A DNA stretch of 37,215 nucleotides from Gammaproteobacteria bacterium (GCA_028821125.1 JAPPHD010000141.1:19006-56220), one strand, 5' to 3'; positions 1-7,903 are shown, numbered from the stretch's first letter. Notes: generated from the sequence alone by a model not told the origin. A program made the numbers and translations.

Positions 1-30
1 CTTGGCAATGAGGCGGACCATTCCCGGCGG

Positions 31-97
31 GCCGCGCCTTGCCACAGACCCCGTGCGGCGCGCTGAAACAGCAGAAACTGATGGGACAGGACACTAG
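31..97 (-). repeat. Interspersed hairpin repeat, copy 1 (upstream of mutM)
   Basis: Positions 31-79 match 14464-14512 at about 41 of 49 positions without gaps. The element contains a hairpin with outer stem 33-38/57-62 and inner stem 43-45/53-55. Read on the minus strand it begins with CTAGTGTCCTGTCC (97-84), which recurs in part or whole at 16463-16473 and 19054-19067. On the plus strand its end supplies the purine-rich AGGA six bases before the mutM start, so it may act as the mutM ribosome-binding site. The repeat is seen directly; its family identity is not recognised. Confidence 0.65.
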
Positions 98-907
98 ATG
101 CCCGAGCTGCCGGAAGTCGAGACCACCCGGCGCGGGCTGGAAGGCCGCATCGTCGGCCGCACCCTCCGTTCCTGGGCCGTGCGCAATCCCGCGTTGCGCT
201 GGCCCGTTGAAATTCCTTCCCAACTGCAGGGCAAGACGCTGGTCGCCCTCTCGCGGCGCGCCAAGTACCTGCTGTTCGAGTTCCCGCACGACACGCTGAT
301 CCTGCACCTCGGCATGTCCGGCAGCCTGCGCCTGGCGCCGCCGGGGGCCGTGCCGGGCAAGCACGATCATGTCGACCTGAACTTCTCGGGCGGGCAAACC
401 GTGCGCTTCAACGACCCGCGCCGGTTCGGCAGCGTGCTCTGGTGGGCGCACGACGCACCGGAGCATCGGCTGCTCGCGCACCTGGGCGTGGAACCGTTGA
501 CGAGCGAACTGACGGGCGCCTACCTGAAGGAACGGGCCAGGGGCCGCAAGGTGGCGGTGAAGAGTTTCATCATGGACAGCCGCATCGTCGTGGGCGTGGG
601 CAACATCTACGCGGTGGAATCGCTGTTCCTGGCCGGCATCCGGCCGACGATCGCTGCCGGGCGCATTACCCGACGGGCCTTCGACGCGCTCGCGGCGTCG
701 ATCAAGGAAGTGCTGCTTCAGTCATTGAAAGAGGGGGGAACCACTCTGCGCGACTTCGTCAGCAGCGACGGCCGGCCCGGCTACTTCAAACAGCGGCTCA
801 ATGTCTACGATCGGGGCGGAGAACCGTGCAGGCGCTGCGGCTGCACCCTCGTAAACCGCCGCATCGGCGGCCGCAGCACCGTGTTCTGCCGCAACTGTCA
901 GCGATGA
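98..907 (+). CDS. mutM: Formamidopyrimidine-DNA glycosylase (Fpg/MutM)
   Basis: Bifunctional base-excision repair enzyme that removes 8-oxoguanine and formamidopyrimidines and cleaves the abasic site. The 269-residue length is usual. The protein begins MPELPEVETTRRGL, giving the catalytic Pro2 and Glu3 after Met removal, and Lys56 in SRRAKYLL fits the conserved DNA-binding lysine. The C-terminal zinc finger is complete, with a CRRC pair near residue 242 and a CRNC pair near 265. The start is fixed by the N-terminal proline. It stands alone on the plus strand and its stop lies one base from the convergent coaD stop. The upstream repeat appears to provide the ribosome-binding site. Confidence 0.97.
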   Translation: MPELPEVETTRRGLEGRIVGRTLRSWAVRNPALRWPVEIPSQLQGKTLVALSRRAKYLLFEFPHDTLILHLGMSGSLRLAPPGAVPGKHDHVDLNFSGGQTVRFNDPRRFGSVLWWAHDAPEHRLLAHLGVEPLTSELTGAYLKERARGRKVAVKSFIMDSRIVVGVGNIYAVESLFLAGIRPTIAAGRITRRAFDALAASIKEVLLQSLKEGGTTLRDFVSSDGRPGYFKQRLNVYDRGGEPCRRCGCTLVNRRIGGRSTVFCRNCQR

Positions 908-908
908 A

Positions 909-1391
909 TCAAGTACTCGCGAGCGCGCCGCTCACCGCGGGATGCACGAATTCGCTGATGTCGCCGCCGAGTTCGGCGATTTCGCGCACCAGTGTCGATG
1001 AGATGAAGGAGCACTCCTTGGAGGTGGGCAGGAAGACGTATTCGATCTCCGGGTCCAGCGACTGGTTCATCTCCGCCATCTGGAACTCGTAGTCGAAGTC
1101 CGTCACCGTGCGCAGGCCCCGCAGGATGAAGGTGGTGTTCTTGCTGCGCACGTAGTCGACGAGGAGGTTGTTGAATCCTTCGACGGACACCCGGTCGCCG
1201 AATTCCGCGAGTACCGTCTCGCAGAGATCGATGCGGTCTTTCAGGTCGGTCTTCGGATCCTTCTGGGCGGAGGTGCCGATGGCCAGCACCACGTGGTCGA
1301 ACAGGTTGAGGGCGCGCTTGACCAGATCGGTGTGCCCGTTGGTAATGGGGTTGAACGAGCCGGGGTAGACGACCACTGACATTGCAGGCAT
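909..1391 (-). CDS. coaD: Phosphopantetheine adenylyltransferase
   Basis: Transfers AMP from ATP to 4'-phosphopantetheine, the penultimate step of coenzyme A synthesis, in the cytoplasm. The 160-residue protein has the nucleotidyltransferase signature YPGSFNPITNGH near the N-terminus and the ISSTLVREI motif near residue 130. Two starts compete: ATG at 1391, three bases after a strong AAGGAGG, and ATG at 1382, which gives the family-typical MSVVVYPGSF but lies 12 bases from that site. Its neighbour rsmD, read in the same direction, starts at 2108 and stops at 1431, so the two could be co-transcribed, as is common for rsmD-coaD. Confidence 0.97.
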   Translation of the reverse strand: MPAMSVVVYPGSFNPITNGHTDLVKRALNLFDHVVLAIGTSAQKDPKTDLKDRIDLCETVLAEFGDRVSVEGFNNLLVDYVRSKNTTFILRGLRTVTDFDYEFQMAEMNQSLDPEIEYVFLPTSKECSFISSTLVREIAELGGDISEFVHPAVSGALAST

Positions 1392-1430
1392 GCCCCTCCT
1401 TCAGGGAGGGCCGCGATGGTAACGGCAGCC

Positions 1431-2108
1431 TCAGGGCGAGGCAAGGAGCCCGAACCGGGTGTCGCCCGCGGCGCCCTCTTTCAGGATCGTGAAGCCGTGC
1501 GCGTCGAAAGCGGAACGGCGCTCGAGTTCAAAGTAGATCCGGGCGCCGGGGTTGAGCGCGTTGCCGCCCTGTATTGCCTCCAGGGCCGCGGGGAGCAGGT
1601 TGGACGAGAAAGGCGGGTCGAGGAAGACGATGTCCCATCGCAAGACGGCTTCGCCGACCCCGTCGTCTGCCCGCGGCGCCGTCATCCGCGACTCGCCGGC
1701 CGGTGCTCCGGTGTCGGTCCCGGAGCTGGCGAGTCCCCCCCGGTTGCGCGTGCCTGTGGCGGATCTCGCACCGGCCGCAAGCTTCAGGAACGCCAGGGCG
1801 GACTGGCGCCGTACGGTGCAGTTGGCGGCTCCGAGCCGCTGCGCGTTCTTCCTCAACACCGCCGCCGTGTTGCGGTTGTTGTCGACCAGCACAACGCTGC
1901 GCGCCCCCCGGGACAGCGCCTCGAAGCCGAGCGCGCCGCTGCCGGCGAAGAGGTCGAGGCAGTCGCTGCCCACCACCTCGCCGGCCAGCCAGTTGAACAG
2001 CGTCTCCCGCACCCGGCCGAGCGACGGGCGCACCGCGGCGCCGGCGGGCACCTTCAGCTTTCGCCCTTTCCACAGACCGCCGATAATGCGCACTTCGTTT
2101 CTTGACAT
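1431..2108 (-). CDS. rsmD: 16S rRNA (guanine-966-N2)-methyltransferase RsmD
   Basis: SAM-dependent methyltransferase acting on G966 of 16S rRNA in the small subunit. The start at 2108 gives MSRNEVRIIGGLWKGRKL, the usual N-terminus; the open frame running far upstream is antisense to ftsY and ftsE and is not part of the gene. The SAM loop is DLFAGSGALGFEALSRGA and the catalytic motif is FLDPPF. At 225 residues it is longer than typical because of an insertion of roughly 40 residues, rich in Gly, Ala, Ser, Thr and Arg, between ALAFLKLA and WDIVFLDPPF. The DNA of that insertion carries a nested palindrome (1690-1735). Function is probably retained because the flanking motifs are intact. Confidence 0.95.
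   Translation of the reverse strand: MSRNEVRIIGGLWKGRKLKVPAGAAVRPSLGRVRETLFNWLAGEVVGSDCLDLFAGSGALGFEALSRGARSVVLVDNNRNTAAVLRKNAQRLGAANCTVRRQSALAFLKLAAGARSATGTRNRGGLASSGTDTGAPAGESRMTAPRADDGVGEAVLRWDIVFLDPPFSSNLLPAALEAIQGGNALNPGARIYFELERRSAFDAHGFTILKEGAAGDTRFGLLASP
1690..1735. repeat. Nested palindrome inside the rsmD insertion
   Basis: The outer arms GACTCGCC (1690-1697) and GGCGAGTC (1728-1735) pair perfectly, as do the inner arms GCTCCGG (1705-1711) and CCGGAGC (1720-1726). The structure falls in the part of rsmD that encodes residues absent from typical RsmD proteins. It resembles in style the palindromic elements that insert in frame into genes of some bacteria, but no second copy was found in this window. 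Confidence 0.55.
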
Positions 2109-2165
2109 GCGAACGATCGTCTTGCCCGTGAGAAATTCCAGCCGCCGGACCAGCACCGGAGAGCC

Positions 2166-3128
2166 ATGTTGAGCGAATCCGCGCTGAAAAACGAGGGGCC
2201 GTTCTGGCGGCGGCTCAAACAGGGCCTGAGCAAGACCCGCGGCCGCCTGGCCGAAGGTGTCGGCAACCTCCTGCTCGGCGAGCGGCGGATCGACCGGGGC
2301 GTTCTCGAAGAGCTGGAAACGGCGCTGCTGCTGACGGACGTGGGCGTGGATGCCACGCAGCGTATCGTCGAAGCCCTCTCGGCCCGGGTGAAGCGCAGGG
2401 AACTGAACGACACGGCCGCGCTTCACCGGGCCCTCGGAGAGCTCCTGAAAGAATGGCTCACCCCCTTGCAGCAACCGTTCGAGATCGGATCGTCCCGCCC
2501 CTGTGTCCTGCTGTTCGTGGGCGTCAACGGCGCGGGCAAGACAACCACTATCGGCAAGATGGCCAGCCGCCTGCAGGCGGACGGGCGGTCGGTGGTGCTG
2601 GCGGCGGGCGATACGTTCCGCGCGGCGGCGGTGCAGCAGCTTCAGGCCTGGGGCGAGCGCAACGGCGCCGCTATCATCGCGCAGGGTCAGGGGGCGGACA
2701 GCGCGTCGGTGGTCTACGATGCCGTGCAGGCCGCGCGCGCCCGGGGTTTCGATGTGCTGCTGGCCGATACGGCGGGGCGCCTGCAGGCCAGGGTCAATCT
2801 CATGGAGGAGTTGAAAAAGATCCGCCGGGTGATCGAGCGGCTCGATGTTTCCGCGCCCCATGAAGTGCTGCTCGTGCTCGACGGGGGCAGCGGCCAGAAC
2901 GCCCTTTCCCAGGTGGCGGAGTTCGATGCGGCGGTGGGTGTGACCGGGTTCATCATCACCAAGCTCGACGGCAGCGCCCGAGCCGGCGTGATCTTCGCCA
3001 TCGCCGAGCAGTTGCGCCGCATGGGCAGGACCATACCGGTGTATTTCGTTGGCGTCGGCGAAGGGCTGGACGACCTGCGGCCCTTCGATGCGGCGGCGTT
3101 CGTCGATGCGCTGCTTGCCCCGGACTGA
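2166..3128 (+). CDS. ftsY: Signal recognition particle receptor FtsY (short form)
   Basis: SRP-type GTPase that docks the SRP-ribosome complex at the inner membrane for co-translational insertion. The protein has 320 residues and holds only the N and G domains: the long acidic A domain of E. coli FtsY is absent, and a basic amphipathic stretch (FWRRLKQGLSKTRGRL) stands at the N-terminus, as expected for membrane contact. GTPase motifs are GVNGAGKTTT, DTFRAAAVQQL, DTAGRL and TKLDG. Two positions differ from the commonest form: LDGGSGQNAL where LDA-TGQNAL is usual, and LDGSARAGVIF where LDGTAKGGV is usual. It is divergent from rsmD, with ftsE 33 bases downstream, the widespread ftsY-ftsE-ftsX operon. 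Confidence 0.97.
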   Translation: MLSESALKNEGPFWRRLKQGLSKTRGRLAEGVGNLLLGERRIDRGVLEELETALLLTDVGVDATQRIVEALSARVKRRELNDTAALHRALGELLKEWLTPLQQPFEIGSSRPCVLLFVGVNGAGKTTTIGKMASRLQADGRSVVLAAGDTFRAAAVQQLQAWGERNGAAIIAQGQGADSASVVYDAVQAARARGFDVLLADTAGRLQARVNLMEELKKIRRVIERLDVSAPHEVLLVLDGGSGQNALSQVAEFDAAVGVTGFIITKLDGSARAGVIFAIAEQLRRMGRTIPVYFVGVGEGLDDLRPFDAAAFVDALLAPD

Positions 3129-3161
3129 CGAAACGGCGGCGGGAAACCATCGGGCATTGCA

Positions 3162-3857
3162 ATGGGACAGATTGAATTCCATGGCGTCGTGAAACGCTTC
3201 GACAACGGTTTCGAAGCGTTGCGCAATGTTTCCCTGTCGTTCGAGGAAGGGTCCATGACCTTTCTCACCGGCCACTCCGGCGCGGGCAAGACCACGTTTC
3301 TGAAACTCCTGCTTTGCCTGGACCGCCCGAGCAGGGGCCGGATAACGGTGAACGGTGTCGACCTCGGAAGCCTCAAGGCGAGGGGCCTGGCCTTCTACCG
3401 CCGGGGCCTCGGGGCGGTCTTTCAGGACCATCACCTGCTGACGGCGCGGTCCGTTTTCGAAAACGTCGCCCTGCCCCTGCGGGTGGCGGGCATGCGCGAA
3501 CGTGACGTGGGCCGGCGCGTGCGGGCGGCGCTCACCCGGGTGGGCCTGCTCGAGCGGGAGTCGATGCTGCCCACGCAGCTTTCCACCGGCGAGCAGCAGC
3601 GGGTGGGGATCGCCCGGGCGGTGGTGATCCGGCCGCGAGTGCTGATTGCCGACGAACCCACCGGCAATCTCGACCCGGATCTTTCCAGGGACATCATGGC
3701 GCTCTTCGGCCAGTTCAACCAGGTGGGGGCCACGGTCATCGTCGCCAGCCACGACCTGCAGCTCATCGGCGGCCTGAACCAGCGCATCGTCGAACTGTCC
3801 CACGGCGCCGTCGTGCGGGACATCCGGCCGACGCCCGGGAGCGCCCATCATGGCTGA
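3162..3857 (+). CDS. ftsE: Cell division ATP-binding protein FtsE
   Basis: ATPase of the FtsEX complex, which acts at the septum to switch on peptidoglycan amidases through periplasmic activators. The 231-residue length is slightly above the usual 220-225. Walker A is GHSGAGKTT at residues 37-45, the Q-loop lies in GAVFQDHHLL, and Walker B with the D-loop is LIADEPTGNLD. The ABC signature reads LSTGEQQRV instead of the usual LSGGEQQRV, a single change that may still be functional. The 3' end overlaps ftsX by 8 bases, which suggests translational coupling. Confidence 0.96.
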   Translation: MGQIEFHGVVKRFDNGFEALRNVSLSFEEGSMTFLTGHSGAGKTTFLKLLLCLDRPSRGRITVNGVDLGSLKARGLAFYRRGLGAVFQDHHLLTARSVFENVALPLRVAGMRERDVGRRVRAALTRVGLLERESMLPTQLSTGEQQRVGIARAVVIRPRVLIADEPTGNLDPDLSRDIMALFGQFNQVGATVIVASHDLQLIGGLNQRIVELSHGAVVRDIRPTPGSAHHG

Positions 3858-4818
3858 GCGCGGCAGGCGTGCCGGGAGCAAGGCACCGAAAGAGCCCTGG
3901 CCCAAGGCGTCGGTGCCGGGGAGCTGGCGGCGCGATCACGTCCGCGTAGCGCACGATTCGTTCCGGCACGTTTCGCGCCGGTTCGGCACGACGCTGCTCG
4001 CCTGGCTGCTGGTGGGCATCGCCCTGGCGCTGCCGGCGGCGCTGTACCTGGTTCAGTCCGGCCTTGCGGAGCTTACCGGCCGGTGGGACCACCGCCCCGG
4101 GCTGTCGGTCTACTTCGAACCGGGAATGGGCCCGGACACTCTCGCCGCGGAATTGCGCGAACAGTTTGGCGTCGAACGGGTGGAGGTGACCACGCAGGAA
4201 GAAGCCCTGGCGGAGTTCGGCGCCCAGGCGCAGCTCGCCGATGCGCTGGGTATTCTGGAAGTCAATCCGCTGCCGGCATCGCTGCGCGTGGTGCCGGTCG
4301 CCGGGGCTGGGCCGGCAGACCTCGAGAGGCTGGCCGAACTGGCCCGGCGGCATCCAGGCGCGGCGGAAGTCGTGGTGGAGAGAACCTGGCTGGAGCGGGT
4401 GACGGCCGCCTCGGTAGTGGCGCGCCGCCTGGGGGCGATTCTCGGGGCGTTGTTCGCGCTGGGCGCCGTCATGGTCACCGCCACGTCGGTGCGGCTTGCC
4501 ATCGAGGGGCGCCTGGAGGAACTCAAGGTCATGAAACTGGTCGGCGCGAGCGACGGCCAGGTACGGCGGCCTTTTCTGTACCTGGGGATGCTGTATGGGC
4601 TTGGCGGCGGCGTGTTGGCGGCGATGCTGCTGAGCGTGGGGCTGACGGTGGTGGAGGCGCCGCTTGCGGGCCTTCTGGGCAGCTTCGAAGTGGAGTTCGA
4701 GCCCGCGGCGTTCAGCCTGCGCTTTCTCGCGATCCTGCTGGGCGCCGGTACCCTGCTCGGGGTGATCGGTGCGGTTCTTGCGGTCCGGCAGCGGCGGGCC
4801 AGCCTGGACATCCTGTGA
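3850..4818 (+). CDS. ftsX: Cell division permease-like protein FtsX
   Basis: Membrane partner of FtsE. The 322-residue protein has a basic cytoplasmic N-terminus, a first membrane helix near residues 47-70 (LLAWLLVGIALALPAALYLV), a periplasmic domain of about 110 residues that in relatives binds amidase activators such as EnvC, and three more helices towards the C-terminus. Between the second and third helices lies the coupling segment RLEELKVMKLVGAS, which matches the FtsX/MacB cytoplasmic loop. It overlaps ftsE by 8 bases and is the last gene of the ftsYEX run; rpoH follows after 258 bases with its own control region. Confidence 0.95.
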   Translation: MAERGRRAGSKAPKEPWPKASVPGSWRRDHVRVAHDSFRHVSRRFGTTLLAWLLVGIALALPAALYLVQSGLAELTGRWDHRPGLSVYFEPGMGPDTLAAELREQFGVERVEVTTQEEALAEFGAQAQLADALGILEVNPLPASLRVVPVAGAGPADLERLAELARRHPGAAEVVVERTWLERVTAASVVARRLGAILGALFALGAVMVTATSVRLAIEGRLEELKVMKLVGASDGQVRRPFLYLGMLYGLGGGVLAAMLLSVGLTVVEAPLAGLLGSFEVEFEPAAFSLRFLAILLGAGTLLGVIGAVLAVRQRRASLDIL

Positions 4819-4890
4819 TTCCCCGAAACGCCCGCACCGCGAGCTCTGATTGCGGGGAAAGACGCGGGACATCAAGCGGTCGCGGAAGGG

Positions 4891-4921
4891 GTTGATTTTT
4901 GTCCTGGGGGCCCCAGATAAG
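4891..4921 (+). promoter_or_regulatory. Candidate rpoH promoter (sigma-70 or sigma-32 type)
   Basis: TTGATT at 4892-4897 is followed, after 18 bases, by GATAAG at 4916-4921, a weak sigma-70 promoter. The same stretch also fits a heat-shock promoter: GTTGATT, 13 bases, then CCCCAGAT at 4911-4918 against the consensus CCCCATNT. The predicted start of transcription falls about 20 bases before the CIRCE operator. Which holoenzyme uses it is inferred, not shown. Confidence 0.4.
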
Positions 4922-4930
4922 GGGAATGAC

Positions 4931-4958
4931 GGAACGATTTTCCTGGTTAGCACTCCAA
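4931..4958 (+). promoter_or_regulatory. Possible sigma-E promoter overlapping CIRCE
   Basis: GGAACGA at 4931-4937, then 16 bases, then TCCAA at 4954-4958, is similar to the extracytoplasmic stress (sigma-E) pattern GGAACTT...TCNNA. E. coli rpoH also has a sigma-E promoter. The -10 would lie inside CIRCE, so HrcA binding would block it. The match is partial and the call is tentative. Confidence 0.25.
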
Positions 4959-4973
4959 TATGCAGAGTGCTAA
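4947..4973 (+). promoter_or_regulatory. CIRCE operator (HrcA-binding site) upstream of rpoH
   Basis: TTAGCACTC (4947-4955), a 9-base spacer, then GAGTGCTAA (4965-4973) is a perfect match to the CIRCE inverted repeat, with no mismatch in either arm. CIRCE is the binding site of the heat-shock repressor HrcA, usually found before groES-groEL or hrcA-grpE-dnaK. Here it lies 104 bases before the rpoH start and just downstream of the best candidate promoter, a place suited to repression. Confidence 0.95.
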
Positions 4974-5076
4974 AATCAGTAGTCGAGCGCTGGGCGGAAT
5001 CCGGCGGCCGGGCGTCCCCCAAGGGCGGGCGCGGCCGGCCCGGTCTGCCGAAGCGGTCTGAATCGCAGGAAGGCAT

Positions 5077-5964
5077 ATGTCAACGAACCTGTTGTCGATG
5101 AACAGTTTGTCACCGGGGCGCGACCTGGCGAGCTACGTGCAGACCGTCAGCGCGTTCCCCATTCTCTCGGCCGAGGAAGAGAAAGCCCTGGCCGAGCGCT
5201 TCTATTACGAGAAAGACCTCGATGCCGCCCGGGAACTCGTCCTCTGCCACCTGCGCTTCGTCGTGCACCTGGCCCGTTCGTACCAGGGATACGGCCTGTC
5301 ACAGGCCGATCTCATCCAGGAAGGCAACGTCGGCCTGATGAAGGCCGTCAAGCGCTTCAACCCGGAAGTCGGCGTACGCCTGGTGTCCTTCGCCGTGCAC
5401 TGGATCAAGGCCGAGATGCACGAGTTCATCCTGCGCAACTGGCGCATCGTCAAGGTCGCCACCACCAAGGCGCAGCGCAAGCTCTTCTTCAATCTGCGCA
5501 GCGCCAAGAAGCGCCTGGCGTGGCTCACGAAAGAGGAATCCGAGTCCGTCGCCGGCGAACTCGGCGTGCCGGTCGAGGAAGTGACGCGCATGGAAAGCCG
5601 CCTGGCCGGTTCCGATCTCGGCTTCGACGGCTACGATACGGACGACGGCGAGAGCAACGCGCCGGCCCATTACCTGCAGGGCGAAGGGCTGGCGAGCGCC
5701 GATCCCGCGGAGCTGGTGGCGGCCGAAGACTGGTCCGAGGCCTCCGGCGAAACGCTGCACGCGGCCATTGCCGAGCTGGACGACCGGAGCCGCGAGATCA
5801 TCGCCGCACGCTGGTTGAGCGAAGACAAGACAACGCTCGCTGAACTGGCCGAACGCTACGGGGTATCCGCCGAACGCATCCGCCAGATCGAGCGGAACGC
5901 AATGAAGAAAATCAAGGCGAGCTTCGTCGACGGCTACGCGCCGGAAGACCTGATCGCCGCCTGA
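5077..5964 (+). CDS. rpoH: RNA polymerase sigma-32 (heat-shock) factor RpoH
   Basis: Directs RNA polymerase to heat-shock promoters. The 295-residue protein contains the sigma-70 region 2 segment [18 protein letters not shown], the DNA-melting and -10 recognition part around [19 protein letters not shown], the sigma-32-specific box QRKLFFNLR, and a C-terminal helix-turn-helix ([19 protein letters not shown]). ATG at 5077 is preceded by AGGAAGG at 5067-5073. It follows ftsYEX as in enterics and pseudomonads, but its control region contains a perfect CIRCE, suggesting HrcA repression on top of the usual controls. Its stop overlaps the probable trmB start. Confidence 0.97.
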   Translation: MSTNLLSMNSLSPGRDLASYVQTVSAFPILSAEEEKALAERFYYEKDLDAARELVLCHLRFVVHLARSYQGYGLSQADLIQEGNVGLMKAVKRFNPEVGVRLVSFAVHWIKAEMHEFILRNWRIVKVATTKAQRKLFFNLRSAKKRLAWLTKEESESVAGELGVPVEEVTRMESRLAGSDLGFDGYDTDDGESNAPAHYLQGEGLASADPAELVAAEDWSEASGETLHAAIAELDDRSREIIAARWLSEDKTTLAELAERYGVSAERIRQIERNAMKKIKASFVDGYAPEDLIAA

Positions 5965-6602
5965 GCCAGCGCACCTACATCCGCCGCCGGGGGCGCATGA
6001 CCCGGGGCCAGCGCCGGGCGCTGGCAACCCTTGCGGAGCGTTACGTCGTCGATCCCGAACCGGGGGCCTGGCCCCGTGAATTCGCGCGCGCCGCACCCAT
6101 CGGCATCGAAATCGGCTTCGGCATGGGCCAGGCGATTCTCGAATGGGCTCTCGCTTCGCCGGACATGAATCTCGTCGGCATCGAAATCTACGAGCCGGGT
6201 ATCGGCGCCCTGCTTGCGGGAATCGAGCGCGAGGCGCTGTCCAACGTGCGGGTGCTGTGGGGCGAGGCGGAGGAACTCCTGGAAACCAGATTCCATTCCG
6301 CGAGCGTTGCGGAAACCCGGATCTGGTTCCCCGACCCCTGGCCCAAGAAACGGCACCACAAACGCCGCCTGATCCGTCCGGCATTCGCCGCGCTCGTGGC
6401 GGACCGCCTTGCGCCCGGCGGCATCCTGCGCGTCGCCACCGACTGGGCGCCGTACGCCGACTGGATCGGGGAGGTGCTGGAAGCCGAACCGTCGTTGCGA
6501 CGGGCAGCCGCCGCGGGCGAGCGCCCGGAAACCCGTTTCGAGGCGCGGGGCCGGCGGCTGGGCCACGCGATCCGCGACTTTCACTATCAGAGGAAGTACT
6601 GA
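5961..6602 (+). CDS. trmB: tRNA (guanine-46-N7)-methyltransferase TrmB, probable non-ATG start
   Basis: SAM-dependent enzyme making m7G46 in the variable loop of tRNAs. Motifs are [12 protein letters not shown] for SAM binding and [15 protein letters not shown] for the tRNA/active-site segment. The first ATG, at 5997, would give 201 residues but cuts through the conserved N-terminal segment: the same frame upstream encodes [18 protein letters not shown], the counterpart of the family's RSFVRRQGR-TKGQ. No ATG, GTG or TTG lies between that segment and the rpoH stop. CTG at 5961, overlapping that stop as CTGA and 13 bases after GGAAG, is the best available start (213 residues). The 3' end overlaps convergent hemW by 16 bases. 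Confidence 0.9.
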   Translation: MSQRTYIRRRGRMTRGQRRALATLAERYVVDPEPGAWPREFARAAPIGIEIGFGMGQAILEWALASPDMNLVGIEIYEPGIGALLAGIEREALSNVRVLWGEAEELLETRFHSASVAETRIWFPDPWPKKRHHKRRLIRPAFAALVADRLAPGGILRVATDWAPYADWIGEVLEAEPSLRRAAAAGERPETRFEARGRRLGHAIRDFHYQRKY

Positions 6603-7903
6603 ACGAGGGTGTCCAGGTGCTCAAGCCCGAGCGGTGTTGGCGCGATGCGGTCGCTTTCGGTCAGGCCGAGTCTGGTGGTCTTTTCCCAGGTGGGTTCCAC
6701 GGTGCTCCAGGGCAGGCCGGTGCGGGTCTCGAAAAGACTGCGCTCCACGCCGTCGACCAGGCGCAGGGCGTTCATCATGAATTCTCCGGGGACCTCGGCC
6801 GGATCTACCCGGACCGTTTCGGTGCGGCAGGGATCGTTCAGGTACAGGCGCGGCTGCCGCGGATTGCGGGTGCGCACCGTGTGCGGGTGGGTATCCGTCG
6901 AAACCGGAGGCGCGATGGCGACAGGCCGGGGCTTCTCGGTGCTGGCTGCAAGGTCGCGGCGCGGGTACTGCGATGGCCGATTAAGACCGGTACTCGGCGG
7001 GCCCTGCTTGCCGTGCGCGCCTGCACCGAGCCCGACGTAGTCGCCGAACGACCAGTAGACCAGGTTGTGCAGGCAGGCTGCGCCCGGTTGCGCGTAGGCG
7101 GAAATCTCGTAGCGCGCGAACCCCGCCCGGTCGAGCAGTGCGCGGCCCTCGCCTTCCGTCTCCGCAATCGACTCCTCCCCGGGCAGGTTGCGGGGCGGAC
7201 GGCGGGCGAACTCGGTTCTCGGTTCGATCGTAAGCTGGTACCAGCTCAGGTGGTCCGGCGAACATGCCACGGCGGCTTCGAGGTCGGCCACCGCCTCCTC
7301 CGGCGATTGACCCGGCAGGGCGTACATGATGTCCAGGTTGATGTTGTCGAACCCGCCCCGGCGGGCGGCCTCGATGCAGGACAGGGTTTCATCCGGGCCA
7401 TGAATGCGCCCGAGCCGGGACAGGTGCTGCGGCGAGAATGACTGCGCGCCGACGGACAGCCGGTTGATCCCCGCTGCGCGACAGGCCGCAAGGTCGTCCC
7501 TTTCCGCTGCGCCGGGGTTGGCCTCCATGGTGATCTCGGCGCCGGGACGGAGACAGGGGCGGAAGCTGTCGATGAGCGATTCCAGAGCCCGGGCGGAAAA
7601 TAGGCTGGGCGTGCCTCCCCCGAAAAACAGGCTGTCGAATTGCAGGGCGCCGTCGAAGACCCACTCGCCCGCGCGAGCGTGAAATTCGGAGATCACCGCG
7701 CGAACGTAGGCGTTTTCGGGCAGGTCTCCGTGCAGGGGGTGGGAGTTGAAATCGCAGTACGGGCACTTCTTCACACACCACGGGAAATGGACGTACAGGC
7801 CCAGCCGGGGAGGTTGCGCAATGACGTTGCCGACCGGGCAGCCGGCGCGTTCAGGCCGGCCGCGTGCCACTTGCTGAGCGGGCGTCATCCGGCCTGGGCT
7901 CAT
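6587..7903 (-). CDS. hemW: HemW-like radical SAM protein (haem chaperone)
   Basis: Radical SAM protein of the HemW family (formerly called oxygen-independent coproporphyrinogen oxidase-like), linked to haem delivery rather than haem synthesis. The cluster motif is CVKKCPYC, preceded by LGLYVHFPWC, and GGGTPSLF follows near residue 95. The typical HemW motif YWSFGDYVGLGAGAHGK is present, then comes an unusual segment of about 43 residues, rich in Pro, Ser, Thr and Arg, before RTRNPRQPRLYL; relatives have about 11 residues there. The start ATG overlaps the rdgB stop as TAATG, so the two are translationally coupled. It converges on trmB. Confidence 0.94.
   Translation of the reverse strand: MSPGRMTPAQQVARGRPERAGCPVGNVIAQPPRLGLYVHFPWCVKKCPYCDFNSHPLHGDLPENAYVRAVISEFHARAGEWVFDGALQFDSLFFGGGTPSLFSARALESLIDSFRPCLRPGAEITMEANPGAAERDDLAACRAAGINRLSVGAQSFSPQHLSRLGRIHGPDETLSCIEAARRGGFDNINLDIMYALPGQSPEEAVADLEAAVACSPDHLSWYQLTIEPRTEFARRPPRNLPGEESIAETEGEGRALLDRAGFARYEISAYAQPGAACLHNLVYWSFGDYVGLGAGAHGKQGPPSTGLNRPSQYPRRDLAASTEKPRPVAIAPPVSTDTHPHTVRTRNPRQPRLYLNDPCRTETVRVDPAEVPGEFMMNALRLVDGVERSLFETRTGLPWSTVEPTWEKTTRLGLTESDRIAPTPLGLEHLDTLVQYFL

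Noticed and set aside
1431-3905. 824-codon minus-strand frame that could suggest a giant rsmD fusion
   Set aside because: Only the last 225 codons are RsmD-like; the rest is antisense to ftsY and ftsE and is rich in Arg, His and Gln, typical of shadow translation.
4850-5101. 83-codon open frame between ftsX and rpoH
   Set aside because: It runs through the rpoH promoter region and CIRCE and into the rpoH start; there is no recognisable domain.
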